From an uncultured Mycoplasmatota bacterium (GTDB lineage: Bacteria; Bacillota_I; Bacilli_A; RF39; UBA660), in assembly GCA_948469065.1 (NCBI GenBank), contig CAOKKL010000004.1, positions 1-32,475 on the forward strand: a DNA stretch of 32,475 nt, given 5' to 3'. Of the stretch, positions 7,163 through 14,833 are shown one piece after another. Position 1 is the first letter of the stretch. Each line of letters starts with the position of its first letter. The translations under genes were made by a program, and so were the position numbers. Under the pieces are notes generated by a model. That model made no database searches, was not told where the DNA came from, and was given only the letters and a program-made list of their open reading frames with translations.

Positions 7163-7200
7163 ATAAAAAGACTATTAACAAAATCTTTTGTCAACAGTCT
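7163..7200 (-). terminator. Terminator of the spoVA operon
   Basis: A 15-bp stem with two mismatches (7169-7183 with 7186-7200) and a 2-base loop is followed on minus by a T-run. It lies 53 bases past the spoVAE stop. It is the strongest hairpin in this gap. The rest of 6912-7252 shows no gene. Confidence 0.75.
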
Positions 7201-7252
7201 GACTCTTTTTGTCACAAAAGAGATTCTTTTTATAATTTTTCTTTGAAACTTT

Positions 7253-7603
7253 TTAATCTTTTGGTTTAAATATTAAAGTCAATACAAACGAAAAGATAAT
7301 TGCACTTACAATAGCAGCAGACGATTTTGTTAAAAGTCCTGAAAAAAATCCTAAAATACCGAATTCTTGAAAACCTGCAATTCCCGCTTGATATAATAAA
7401 TGTCCAAAATTTGAAATGACAACAGTTGCACCTGCTCCAGCCCATTTAATTAATTTTTCATAAATTCCTAAAAAAGATAAAATAGCACCCAAAACAGTAA
7501 ATATACTAGTGACATGACCAGGTGTTAATTTTGTATTATCTAGTATCATTTGACCAAACATACAAATCAATCCAGACAACAAAAATGCATTGAAAAAAAT
7601 CAT
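7253..7603 (-). CDS. spoVAE: Stage V sporulation protein AE
   Basis: This 116-residue membrane protein of the SpoVA channel takes part in dipicolinic acid uptake into the forespore and its release at germination. It is almost wholly hydrophobic with about four helices. The family features ICMFGQMILDNTKLTPGHVT and the glycine-rich AGAGATVVISNFGHLLY are clear. It corresponds to the short SpoVAEb form. Its start overlaps the spoVAD stop by 4 bases, so the two are probably translationally coupled. It ends the operon, ahead of a strong terminator. Confidence 0.93.
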   Translation of the reverse strand: MIFFNAFLLSGLICMFGQMILDNTKLTPGHVTSIFTVLGAILSFLGIYEKLIKWAGAGATVVISNFGHLLYQAGIAGFQEFGILGFFSGLLTKSSAAIVSAIIFSFVLTLIFKPKD

Positions 7604-8577
7604 TTTAAAACCTCCAAACTAATCGCGTGAGCAATGGCTGGTATGGTAATTTTTTGATTGACTAAAGTAGGACTATGTAAAGAACCTGTTCCAATTACCA
7701 AAATTTTACGAAACCGATTATTTTTTAATACTTTATTAAATAACACGAGAGGAAGTGCAATAGGTCCACTTGCACCTGCATAAACTTCTTGCGTTTCCAA
7801 ATAAATTTCGGTAGCAGCATCCATATGATTTTTAATAGCAATACCATGACTACGCTTTAAATATTCACGGAAAATATCGGTTCCAACACTCCCTAAATCT
7901 CCCGTTACAATAACATCATAATAATCCACGGTTCGATTAAAATCCGATAAATGTTGGATTAAAGTTTCGGCTGCGGCTGGAGCCATAACAGCTCCCATAT
8001 GTGTTGCATCTTTCATACCCTTATCAATAACGGTACCAACTGTAGCCCCTTCAATTTTTACTTTTGATTGGTCTTTTGAAATAATAGTCCCTACACTTCC
8101 TGTGGCTGTAAAAGTAGTTGTTTTTGGTTTTGGTGCTCCATATTCCACTGGAAAACGAAATTGTTTTTCTGCAGTTAAATTATGACTTGAAGCAAGAACT
8201 ATGGCTCTCCTAGCCGTTTTTCCATCTAAAAGTCTAGCTCCTAAAATTAAAGATTCTACAAAAGTAGCACAAGCACTATATACCCCAAAATAAGGAATTC
8301 GATAAGATTTAGCAGCATAATTACTGACTCCAATTTGATTGGATAAATCTCCAGAAAGTAAGTAATCAATGTCACTATCCAAATATTTATTACGAAGAAG
8401 TAAATTATCTATAACCACTCGTTGCATTTTAATCTCTGCTTGCTCAAAAGTTGGTTCATTATAATAATAATCATCCATAACTAAATTATAGTCTTTAATT
8501 TTACCTTCTTTTTCTAGGGGACCTGCAACTGTAAAAGAATCGTTTAAAAATACATTACTAAATTTAATACTATCCAT
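7600..8577 (-). CDS. spoVAD: Stage V sporulation protein AD
   Basis: SpoVAD is the soluble, thiolase-like subunit that binds dipicolinic acid on the SpoVA channel in the forespore inner membrane. The 325-residue length is normal. Visible are PYFGVYSACATFVESLILGA, corresponding to the ketoacyl-synthase-type cysteine region, AAAETLIQHL, TGDLGSVGTDIF and the C-terminal VIGTGSLHSPTL. It overlaps spoVAC by 8 bases and spoVAE by 4 bases, which makes a tightly coupled three-gene operon. Confidence 0.96.
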   Translation of the reverse strand: MDSIKFSNVFLNDSFTVAGPLEKEGKIKDYNLVMDDYYYNEPTFEQAEIKMQRVVIDNLLLRNKYLDSDIDYLLSGDLSNQIGVSNYAAKSYRIPYFGVYSACATFVESLILGARLLDGKTARRAIVLASSHNLTAEKQFRFPVEYGAPKPKTTTFTATGSVGTIISKDQSKVKIEGATVGTVIDKGMKDATHMGAVMAPAAAETLIQHLSDFNRTVDYYDVIVTGDLGSVGTDIFREYLKRSHGIAIKNHMDAATEIYLETQEVYAGASGPIALPLVLFNKVLKNNRFRKILVIGTGSLHSPTLVNQKITIPAIAHAISLEVLK

Positions 8578-9007
8578 AAATCATCACCCCTAATATTGAT
8601 AAAAAAAATGCGGCAATAATTCCATAAAGCAAAACACTACCAGCTAATTTAAAAAAGTTTGCTCCAAGACCAGTTATCATACCTTCTTTTTTATAATCCA
8701 AAGCAGCAGATGTTATCGAATGAGCAAAACCTGTGGTAGGAACAATTAACCCTGCTTTTGCTTTGGTAACCAAATTATCAAAAAATCCAAGTGCAGTACA
8801 AACGCTTCCAAATAAAATAATAAAAATACATAACCAAGTATAAGCTTCGACATTTTCCATTTCAAATGAAGTCATTAAAATAGTAACAATGACTTGGCCA
8901 ATAAAACCTATTAAGCCTCCAATGCAAAATGCAACAATAGCATTTTTAAGTTTATTTTCTTTTGGTGTAATTTCATCTACTAACTTTTTATATTCATCTT
9001 GATTCAT
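8570..9007 (-). CDS. spoVAC: Stage V sporulation protein AC
   Basis: This 145-residue membrane protein of the SpoVA complex acts in the forespore inner membrane; in Bacillus SpoVAC behaves as a mechanosensitive channel. The N-terminal segment YKKLVDEITPKENKLKNAI and the loop GLIVPTTGFAHSITSA are family hallmarks. There are four to five hydrophobic helices. It is the first gene of the spoVA set here; spoVAA and spoVAB are not in the window. GGAGG lies upstream of the ATG. Confidence 0.95.
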   Translation of the reverse strand: MNQDEYKKLVDEITPKENKLKNAIVAFCIGGLIGFIGQVIVTILMTSFEMENVEAYTWLCIFIILFGSVCTALGFFDNLVTKAKAGLIVPTTGFAHSITSAALDYKKEGMITGLGANFFKLAGSVLLYGIIAAFFLSILGVMIYG

Positions 9008-9023
9008 AAAATACCTCCACTCT

Positions 9024-9052
9024 TATTATTGGAAAAGTTAAAAAAAATATAC
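9024..9052 (-). promoter_or_regulatory. Candidate forespore (SigF/SigG-type) promoter of spoVA
   Basis: On minus, GTATA (9048-9052) is followed after 15 bases by CCAATAATA. This resembles the forespore GYATA plus -10 pattern known from Bacillus SigF and SigG. It lies between the sigF terminator and spoVAC, which is where an independent spoVA promoter would be expected. The assignment is by eye. Confidence 0.4.
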
Positions 9053-9079
9053 AAAAAAATGACACCCTAAGGTATCACT
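9052..9079 (-). terminator. Terminator at the end of sigF
   Basis: The stem GTGATACC pairs with GGGTGTCAT (one bulge) around TTA at 9059-9079 on minus, followed by seven T. It overlaps the sigF stop and separates sigF from the spoVA genes. Confidence 0.65.
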
Positions 9080-9723
9080 TGATAATATTGTTTTATTTTT
9101 TCAATTCCTTTTTTTTCATATCTAGAAACCATAACTTGAGTCATATTTAACTTTTCGGCAGTTTCAGTTTGTGTCATATCTTCAAAATAACGACAATTAA
9201 TAATTTTTTGTTCATTTTCATTTAAGGTTTTAATTCCTTCTTGTAATGTCAATGTATCATCCAATGAAACCTTTATAGGACTAGCAATCGTTTCATAATA
9301 ACTTCTTTCTTCTTCCGGATTTTCATCTAAACTCATCATAATCGAACTACCTGATAAAATAATTTGTTCTACCAATTGTAAATCCATTTCTAAAAATTCT
9401 GCAATTTCTTGATTATTTGGTATTTTATTTAATTTTTGTGCCAAAGCACTACGAGTCATCTCAATTCTTTGATAACTTCTCAAAATATCTTTACTAACTT
9501 TGATATTTCTATTTTTAAAAGCAACTTGATACATTTCTCCAAAAACATATTCATAAGCATAAGTAGAAAACTTTGTCATTCCATTTTTTTGATAATTTTG
9601 ATATGCTTTTACTATTCCAAGTGCACCTGCTTGATACAAATCCTCTTTATCTACATTATAAAATTTTTTAGCTACTGATTCGATCAACCATTCATTTTCC
9701 CTGATTATTTCTATATCTGTCAT
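9067..9723 (-). CDS. sigF: Forespore RNA polymerase sigma factor, SigF type
   Basis: This 218-residue sigma-70 family protein has region 2 (NEWLIESVAKKF, YQAGALGIVKAYQNYQ, TKFSTYAYEYVFGEM), region 3 (NIKVSKDILRSYQRIE...NQEIAEFLEM) and region 4 (TLNENEQKIINCRYFEDMTQTETAEKLNMTQVMVSRYEKKGIEKI). The KVSKD segment matches the VSRS segment of SigF and SigG. The position after spoIIAA and before spoVA favours SigF; SigG cannot be fully excluded. The key oddity is that no spoIIAB is present between spoIIAA and this gene, which are 8 bases apart. How this sigma factor is kept silent before septation is therefore unclear. A terminator-like hairpin overlaps its stop. Confidence 0.85.
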   Translation of the reverse strand: MTDIEIIRENEWLIESVAKKFYNVDKEDLYQAGALGIVKAYQNYQKNGMTKFSTYAYEYVFGEMYQVAFKNRNIKVSKDILRSYQRIEMTRSALAQKLNKIPNNQEIAEFLEMDLQLVEQIILSGSSIMMSLDENPEEERSYYETIASPIKVSLDDTLTLQEGIKTLNENEQKIINCRYFEDMTQTETAEKLNMTQVMVSRYEKKGIEKIKQYYQVIP

Positions 9724-9731
9724 AGTATCAC

Positions 9732-10064
9732 CTAAACTTGCAACGACTCAAAAACCATCCTTTCGCTTATCATTTGTTTTACTCTTAATCGTTTTACTTG
9801 ATTTTTTATGTGTTCTGGAACTTCGCACAAATAGACTGTTCCTTGATTTTTTTTAATCTCATATTTTGTTCTTAAAATTGCATCAATTCCTGATTCATCT
9901 ACCTTTGATACAGAAAGTAAATTATAAACCAGATATTTGATTTGATGTTTTTGGATTACTGGAGCGAGATAATTGTTAATTCTGGATGTATTTTTTTTTG
10001 TTAAACATCCATCAAGTCTTACAAACAATACTCCCCTACAATATTCCAAATCCATGTATAACAT
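9732..10064 (-). CDS. spoIIAA: SpoIIAA-like STAS protein with Glu at the phosphosite
   Basis: This 110-residue STAS-domain protein aligns without gaps to Bacillus SpoIIAA over the core (HQIKYLVYNL then SKVDESGIDAIL). In SpoIIAA the sequence is MDSSG, and the first Ser (Ser58) is phosphorylated by SpoIIAB to control release of SigF. Here this position is Glu57 (codon GAA), while Asp56 and Ser58 (equivalent to Bacillus Ser59) are kept. A Glu at this place could mimic the phosphorylated state or simply reflect loss of the kinase. The gene stands 8 bases before sigF with AAGGAG upstream of its ATG. It follows the LCP gene after a terminator, so it should have its own promoter, which I could not identify with confidence. 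Confidence 0.85.
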   Translation of the reverse strand: MLYMDLEYCRGVLFVRLDGCLTKKNTSRINNYLAPVIQKHQIKYLVYNLLSVSKVDESGIDAILRTKYEIKKNQGTVYLCEVPEHIKNQVKRLRVKQMISERMVFESLQV

Positions 10065-10167
10065 GAAAATTCTCCTTATCTATATATAGAATATAGAACA
10101 TGTTAGCAAAAGAAGATACAACTTCGACAAAACTAGAAGAAAAAAGCAAAGATTTTTAGAAATAACG

Positions 10168-10194
10168 ACAAAAAAAGACTTGTTTTAAAAGTCT
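10168..10194 (-). terminator. Terminator of the LCP gene
   Basis: A 6-bp stem (10176-10181 with 10189-10194) with a T-run on minus lies 36 bases past the LCP stop. It is of the same type as the hairpin at 7044-7062. Confidence 0.6.
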
Positions 10195-10229
10195 AATGTT
10201 AGATCAATCTAATGAAAAATGATTTCAAT

Positions 10230-11690
10230 CTATTCTTTTTTGTTTAAAACATTTTGAATCATTTCTTGGGCTTTTGTTACACTCTCTTCATCTGGTTTCA
10301 TAACATAAGTGCTTATTCCACTCATCGAATAAACGCGAGCATTATCATCACTACCTTCTAAAATATTAGTTGTAATTTCCCAAGAAGCATTTTTATCAAG
10401 TTGCTTTTGTAAAAAAGATAAAATTTCATCATAGGTAAAGTTTGTATCAAATCCCCCATTAACAGCATTTAATATTTTCGTATAATTTTTTAAAATACTT
10501 GGACTAGCTATTTTATCAATCAAAGCTGACAATACAAGTTGTTGATGAAGGACTCGTTCACGATCTCCAGAAAGAAAACTTTTTCGTTCTCTTGAAAATG
10601 CAAGAGCTTCTTTTCCATTTAAATGATTTAATCCTTCTACAAAATTATAAGTTACAAATGTTTTTAAAGGTTCATCATAATAATGAGCCTTAAAGGCTTG
10701 ATCACTTATTACATCAACTCCATCAACGGCATTCACTAAATTTACTAAAGAAGAAAAGTTAACTTTTACATAATAATCAATTTTCATCTGCAGTAAGCTT
10801 TCAAGTGCTTGAATCGATGTATCAATACCATATAAACTAGCATGTGTTAATTTATCTTTTGCACCATTTTTAGTTGTTAAAGTTATATAATAATCTCTTG
10901 GAATACTAGTCAATAAAATTTGATGTGTGATTGGATTTACAGTAGCAATGATATTGACATCACTTCTAGAAACTTGATTAATCATACCGTATTCATCATT
11001 TCCAGATAAATAAACACTAAACGCATTTTTTGTAATTTCTGAATCTCGATTTCGTCTTTTATTTTGAACAGTTATTGGAATTGTTTCTAATACCGTTATT
11101 TGGTTAGCAAACTCTTCATCCATTTCCACAAAAATATTTTTTTGAGCTTCTTCCATTACGATTGCACGAAAATTCTTTTGTAAAAGAGATTCTACTAATG
11201 TCGAATTATCACTTTCTTGAAATGTCAAAGAAGTTTTCTTCTTTAATTCCGTTTGCATAAGTTTTGCACCTTCTGAGTAATCTATAAAAGGAACTCCTAT
11301 TTTTCCCGTCTTAATTTCTTTTAAAGAACCATAATTACTTGATTTTAAAACAATTACTTGATAATTTTCTATTCTTTTCCGTGGTTGAAATGCAGAAGTA
11401 AAAAAATTGATGGTAGCTGTTTCATAATAGATACAAATTCCAACAAAAATACTTAATACAAAAGATAATAAACATCCAATCATTCTCTTATTCCATTTTT
11501 TACTTTTTGTCAAATAATAAATCATAAAATTAAAACCTAAAAATATGAAAAATAGAATTAAAAAATAATGAAAGGGTAAAATACCTAAATGAAAAATATT
11601 CCATAAAAAAACAATACTAACAAACATAAATAAAATAAAAAAAGCGCGAAATAACATTGTTTTTTTCAATTTTTTCTTTTTTTGCTTCAT
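10230..11690 (-). CDS. LytR-CpsA-Psr (LCP) family glycopolymer transferase
   Basis: LCP enzymes attach wall teichoic acid or other anionic polymers to peptidoglycan on the outer face of the membrane. The N-terminal 100 residues carry about three membrane helices. The outer LCP domain (about 230-430) has the landmarks RSDVNIIATVNP, LTSIPRDYYI (the Arg of the pyrophosphate pocket), FSSLVNLVNAVDGVDV, FVEGLNHLNGKEALAFSRERK and GDRERVLHQQ. The ATG at 11690 is chosen over an upstream GTG at 11702, because that GTG sits inside the AGGAAGGTG ribosome-binding site. The gene sits between dacF and spoIIAA, which are often neighbours in Bacillus. Confidence 0.92.
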   Translation of the reverse strand: MKQKKKKLKKTMLFRAFFILFMFVSIVFLWNIFHLGILPFHYFLILFFIFLGFNFMIYYLTKSKKWNKRMIGCLLSFVLSIFVGICIYYETATINFFTSAFQPRKRIENYQVIVLKSSNYGSLKEIKTGKIGVPFIDYSEGAKLMQTELKKKTSLTFQESDNSTLVESLLQKNFRAIVMEEAQKNIFVEMDEEFANQITVLETIPITVQNKRRNRDSEITKNAFSVYLSGNDEYGMINQVSRSDVNIIATVNPITHQILLTSIPRDYYITLTTKNGAKDKLTHASLYGIDTSIQALESLLQMKIDYYVKVNFSSLVNLVNAVDGVDVISDQAFKAHYYDEPLKTFVTYNFVEGLNHLNGKEALAFSRERKSFLSGDRERVLHQQLVLSALIDKIASPSILKNYTKILNAVNGGFDTNFTYDEILSFLQKQLDKNASWEITTNILEGSDDNARVYSMSGISTYVMKPDEESVTKAQEMIQNVLNKKE

Positions 11691-11780
11691 CACAAAAGTC
11701 ACCTTCCTATTTATTATACTAAAAAGAAACTTTTAGAAAAAGAAATCCTCCAAAACTTGACAAGAAAAGAGTAAAGAAAA

Positions 11781-11809
11781 ATGACAAAGTTAAAAAACAA
11801 TGTTATAAT
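11781..11809 (+). promoter_or_regulatory. Promoter of the tandem-repeat gene
   Basis: A -35 ATGACA (11781-11786) and a perfect -10 TATAAT (11804-11809) have 17-base spacing. AAGGAG follows before the ATG at 11832. Confidence 0.65.
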
Positions 11810-11831
11810 TTTAAAAAAGGAGAAATAAAAA

Positions 11832-12416
11832 ATGTCAGATATAAATAATCATGAAAATAAAAAAATAATGGAAGAATTAATCGTAAAATTAATTCATAAT
11901 GAACCACTAAAAACTATAGAATTAGCTTTATTAACATCTTATAGCTTGGAAGAAATGGCACAAGTTGCTATGCAAATTGAAAAACAGGAACTGCTAGCAA
12001 ATTTACCTGCCATTGCTATATTAAGTCAATTAAGTATCCCATTTGGGGGAATCAATGAAAACTTATCAAATTCTAGTAATATGTCTAATTTTCAAAAAAA
12101 TCTATTCATAATTGAACAAATAAGTTTGATTAAAAAATTAATTCACAATGAACCATTAACAAATGAAGAATTAGTTATATTAGCAAATTATAGTTTTGAA
12201 GAAATGGCACAAATTGCTATGCAAACTGAAAAACAGGAACTGCCAGCAAATTTACCTGCCATTGCTATATTAAGCCAATTAAGTATTCCATTTGGAGGAA
12301 TCAATGAAAAACTATAACATCCGAGTGAAATATCAAATTTTCAAGCAAATGTGTTGGCTATTCAACAATATCAAGCTATGAATCAACAAAAAAATCAAAA
12401 AGGAAATTCACGATAA
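11832..12416 (+). CDS. Tandem-repeat protein with an in-frame stop
   Basis: The open frame ends with TAA at 12315-12317 (161 residues). It has two 83-residue repeats, each with KLIHNEPL, EEMAQ(V/I)AMQ and LPAIAILSQLSIPFGGINE, and the DNA of the repeats is very similar. After the TAA the same frame continues for 32 codons to a second TAA at 12414-12416. That continuation still matches the repeat linker: SNFQ after the stop aligns with SNFQ after the first repeat. The protein was therefore probably longer and was cut by a point change. The repeats may be helical bundles. No function was recognised and no signal peptide is present. A 10-bp terminator hairpin begins just inside the extended frame, which supports the longer frame as the original gene. 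Confidence 0.65.
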
Positions 12417-12427
12417 TTTCCTTTTTT
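12399..12427 (+). terminator. Terminator between repeat gene and dacF
   Basis: A 10-bp perfect stem (12399-12408 with 12415-12424) with a T-run on plus. It may also serve dacF on minus, whose stop is at 12426. Confidence 0.75.
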
Positions 12428-13568
12428 AATTGGTAGCAGTAATAAATCTTAAATTTCGACAGAAGAAATCCCATATATTAGCTTTTTCCACATCTTCCAT
12501 AAGAACAACATCTTCTTGAAAAGATACCGAACCATTTTCGTCTTTTACAATCACTTTTCCAACAATATCTCCTTTTTTTAATGGTGCTTTTCCTTCTTGG
12601 AATTCAACTTCCCAAGAATAAGTTTTATTTTTATCATTAACAGAAGTAATTTCCGTGATATTCTTTTTTAAAGAAACTGGGACTTTTTCTTTCTTTCCAG
12701 CATTAATTGTAATTTCACCCAATACTTGATCTTGTTTTAAAATTTCTTTTATTTGATAAGAATTAAATCCATAATTTAGCATATTTATTGTATCATTACT
12801 TCGTTTATCACTAGTATCTGCTCCCATAACAACTGATAATAATCTCATATCATTTTTCTTTGCTGTTGTTGTAATACAATAACCAGCAGTTGAAGTAAAT
12901 CCAGTCTTTAAGCCATCAACTCCATTATAAAATCGAACTAATCGATTGGTATTCACAAGCCATGTACTACTCCCATCTGGCTTTTTCAAATAATCTTCAT
13001 AAATGCTAGTAAACTCTAATATTTTTTCATATTTTACTAATTCTTTACCCATTATGCTCATATCTCTTGCACTACTATAATGATCATTTGCATCCAAACC
13101 ATGTGGATTAACAAAATGTGTATTATTTAAACCCAGACTCTTTGCTTTTTCGTTCATCATATTAACAAAATTATCAACACTACCGCCAACTTTTTCCGCC
13201 ATAGCAACAACGGCATCATTTCCGCTAGCAATCGCGATTCCTTTTAACAGTTGCTCTACAGTATAAGTTTCTCCTTCTTGTAAAAATACTTGACTACCAC
13301 CCATCAATGCCGCATTTTTACTTATCATTACAGAATCTGTCAGAGATATTTTTCCACTATCAATTGCATCCATAATTAAAAGCATACTCATAATTTTTGT
13401 CATGGAAGCTGGTGCCAATTGTTCATCGCTATTTTTCTCAAATAAAATGCGTCCTGTACTCGCTTCAATTAAAATCGCACTTTTACTATTTGGTGCCAAA
13501 TCTTCATCCGCTTTTACAATTGGAATTAAAAATACTCCACCTCTAATAAACTTTATGTAAAGATGCAA
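12426..13568 (-). CDS. dacF: D-alanyl-D-alanine carboxypeptidase (DacF/PBP5 type)
   Basis: This is a serine-type DD-carboxypeptidase that trims peptidoglycan stem peptides outside the membrane. The peptidase S11 motifs are all present: SxxK in LAPASMTKIMS, SxN in IASGNDAVVA and KTG in DGLKTGFTSTAGYC, followed by a C-terminal beta domain. The mature start (ADEDLAPNSKSAILIEASTGR) is typical. The beginning is odd. The only in-frame ATG (13568) has no ribosome-binding site and gives a short, poor signal sequence. A strong GGTGGAG site at 13535-13541 lies inside the frame and is not followed by ATG, GTG or TTG in frame; an ATT at 13526 is the only well-placed candidate. A small deletion of the start and signal peptide would explain this. 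Confidence 0.88.
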   Translation of the reverse strand: MHLYIKFIRGGVFLIPIVKADEDLAPNSKSAILIEASTGRILFEKNSDEQLAPASMTKIMSMLLIMDAIDSGKISLTDSVMISKNAALMGGSQVFLQEGETYTVEQLLKGIAIASGNDAVVAMAEKVGGSVDNFVNMMNEKAKSLGLNNTHFVNPHGLDANDHYSSARDMSIMGKELVKYEKILEFTSIYEDYLKKPDGSSTWLVNTNRLVRFYNGVDGLKTGFTSTAGYCITTTAKKNDMRLLSVVMGADTSDKRSNDTINMLNYGFNSYQIKEILKQDQVLGEITINAGKKEKVPVSLKKNITEITSVNDKNKTYSWEVEFQEGKAPLKKGDIVGKVIVKDENGSVSFQEDVVLMEDVEKANIWDFFCRNLRFITATN

Positions 13569-13670
13569 AACTTATGAAAAAAATACGAAAAATAAAAAGA
13601 AATACAAAAATAAAAATGTATGATTTTGTAAAACAAAGAAGGAAAAGAAAAAAGAAACTTAGATTAATGA

Positions 13671-13676
13671 TATAAT
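13671..13676 (+). promoter_or_regulatory. -10 box of the VanY-like gene
   Basis: A perfect TATAAT lies 17 bases before the ATG at 13694, with AAAGGTG between them. No clear -35 is seen. Confidence 0.45.
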
Positions 13677-13693
13677 CTAGAAAAGGTGATTGT

Positions 13694-14803
13694 ATGAAAA
13701 AGAAAAAATTAAAAATAAAATACGTAAAAGTATTCAGTGCTAGTCTCGTGTTAATTTTAGGAGTATTATTTATTATAAAGCCTAAATGGACTAAAGAAAG
13801 TATAGATAGAATAGAATATTCTAATGAGGCGATAACCATTATGAAAGAAAAAAATATATTGGATGAAATAACCAAAAAAAAATATTCTAAGACCGTTGAA
13901 AAAATGTTAGAAAGTGGTAAATATGAAGAAAAGTATTTTGATGATTATACGAAAATAAATTGTCCAGAAAAAGAAAATTTTGAAGATTCCATTAACACTT
14001 TCTTAAATAAAAATTATACTCCAGAAGAAATCAATAATATTTTTGAATATTTAAATGATACCAATCAAAAGAAATTAAAAGAAATGGAACATGTTGATTT
14101 AAAAGACTACGTAAAAATTAGTAATTTAGAAGTAGATAAAATTGAGCGTTATGAAACTTATCGAATAGAGAAAAATACGAATATTCAAGATGCGGTAACA
14201 AAAGTAAATATTGGTTTAGATCTAGAATTTTATTCAGAAATTGAAACCATTCAAGACCCTGATTCTTACACCGTTTTATTAAATAAATATCGAGGACTTC
14301 CAGAAAATTATGTACCTCTTGATTTAACTCCTTTAAGCATTAATAAAAATTATAAATTACGCTCAAAAGCAGCTGAAGCATACGAACAATTACAAAGTGC
14401 TGCCCTACTTGATAATGTAAAATTTTTTCCATTTAGTGCATATCGTACGAAAGATTATCAGACAGGATTATATACAAAATATGTGGGACGTGATGGAAAA
14501 AATGCTGCCGATACCTATTCTGCAAGGCCAAGACACTCCGAACATGAACTTGGTCTTGCCGTTGATATAAGAAGTGATGGATTAAACGACAATTTAACAG
14601 AGGAACATTACAAATGGATGCTAGATAATTCTTATAAATATGGATTTATCGTACGTTATGCCAAAGGAACTACTCCAATTACTGGATACATTGAAGAACC
14701 ATGGCATTTAAGATATTTAGGGGTAGATGTTGCAACAGATGTTCATAACAAAGGAATAACGTTTGATGAATATTATGACTTATATTTAAAAAATGAAAAA
14801 TAA
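13694..14803 (+). CDS. VanY-like D,D-carboxypeptidase (peptidase M15B)
   Basis: This 369-residue zinc peptidase acts on the D-Ala end of peptidoglycan precursors outside the membrane. An N-terminal signal anchor (about 11-29) is followed by a helical, charged region (35-180). The catalytic M15 domain (about 190-355) has the SxHxxGxAxD motif, with H284 and D291 in SARPRHSEHELGLAVDI, and the ExWHxR motif with E335 and H338 in EEPWHLRYLG. The zinc ligands and catalytic Glu are therefore intact. It is transcribed away from dacF, so two wall carboxypeptidase genes are divergent neighbours. There is no van regulator nearby, so a link to glycopeptide resistance is not suggested. Confidence 0.92.
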   Translation: MKKKKLKIKYVKVFSASLVLILGVLFIIKPKWTKESIDRIEYSNEAITIMKEKNILDEITKKKYSKTVEKMLESGKYEEKYFDDYTKINCPEKENFEDSINTFLNKNYTPEEINNIFEYLNDTNQKKLKEMEHVDLKDYVKISNLEVDKIERYETYRIEKNTNIQDAVTKVNIGLDLEFYSEIETIQDPDSYTVLLNKYRGLPENYVPLDLTPLSINKNYKLRSKAAEAYEQLQSAALLDNVKFFPFSAYRTKDYQTGLYTKYVGRDGKNAADTYSARPRHSEHELGLAVDIRSDGLNDNLTEEHYKWMLDNSYKYGFIVRYAKGTTPITGYIEEPWHLRYLGVDVATDVHNKGITFDEYYDLYLKNEK

Positions 14804-14833
14804 AAAAAGGATACTATTTAGAATCCTCTTTTT
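14804..14833. terminator. Bidirectional terminator, VanY-like gene and pnp
   Basis: A 5-bp core stem (14808-14812 with 14823-14827) is flanked by A-rich and T-rich runs. It sits between the convergent ends of the VanY-like gene and pnp. Confidence 0.6.

Noticed and set aside
10081-10109. Vegetative promoter TTGCTA-N17-TATATA before spoIIAA
   Set aside because: The predicted transcript start would fall inside the ribosome-binding site, so it is unlikely. A SigH-type promoter was also looked for and not seen.
12399-12424. Operator palindrome after the repeat gene
   Set aside because: The T-run after the stem and the position between gene ends make a terminator the better call.
13543-13875. 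110-codon hydrophobic minus-strand frame upstream of dacF
   Set aside because: It lies antisense to the start of the VanY-like gene and is made of Phe and Ile codons typical of AT-rich antisense frames. Its end overlaps dacF by 26 bases, but no ribosome-binding site is present.
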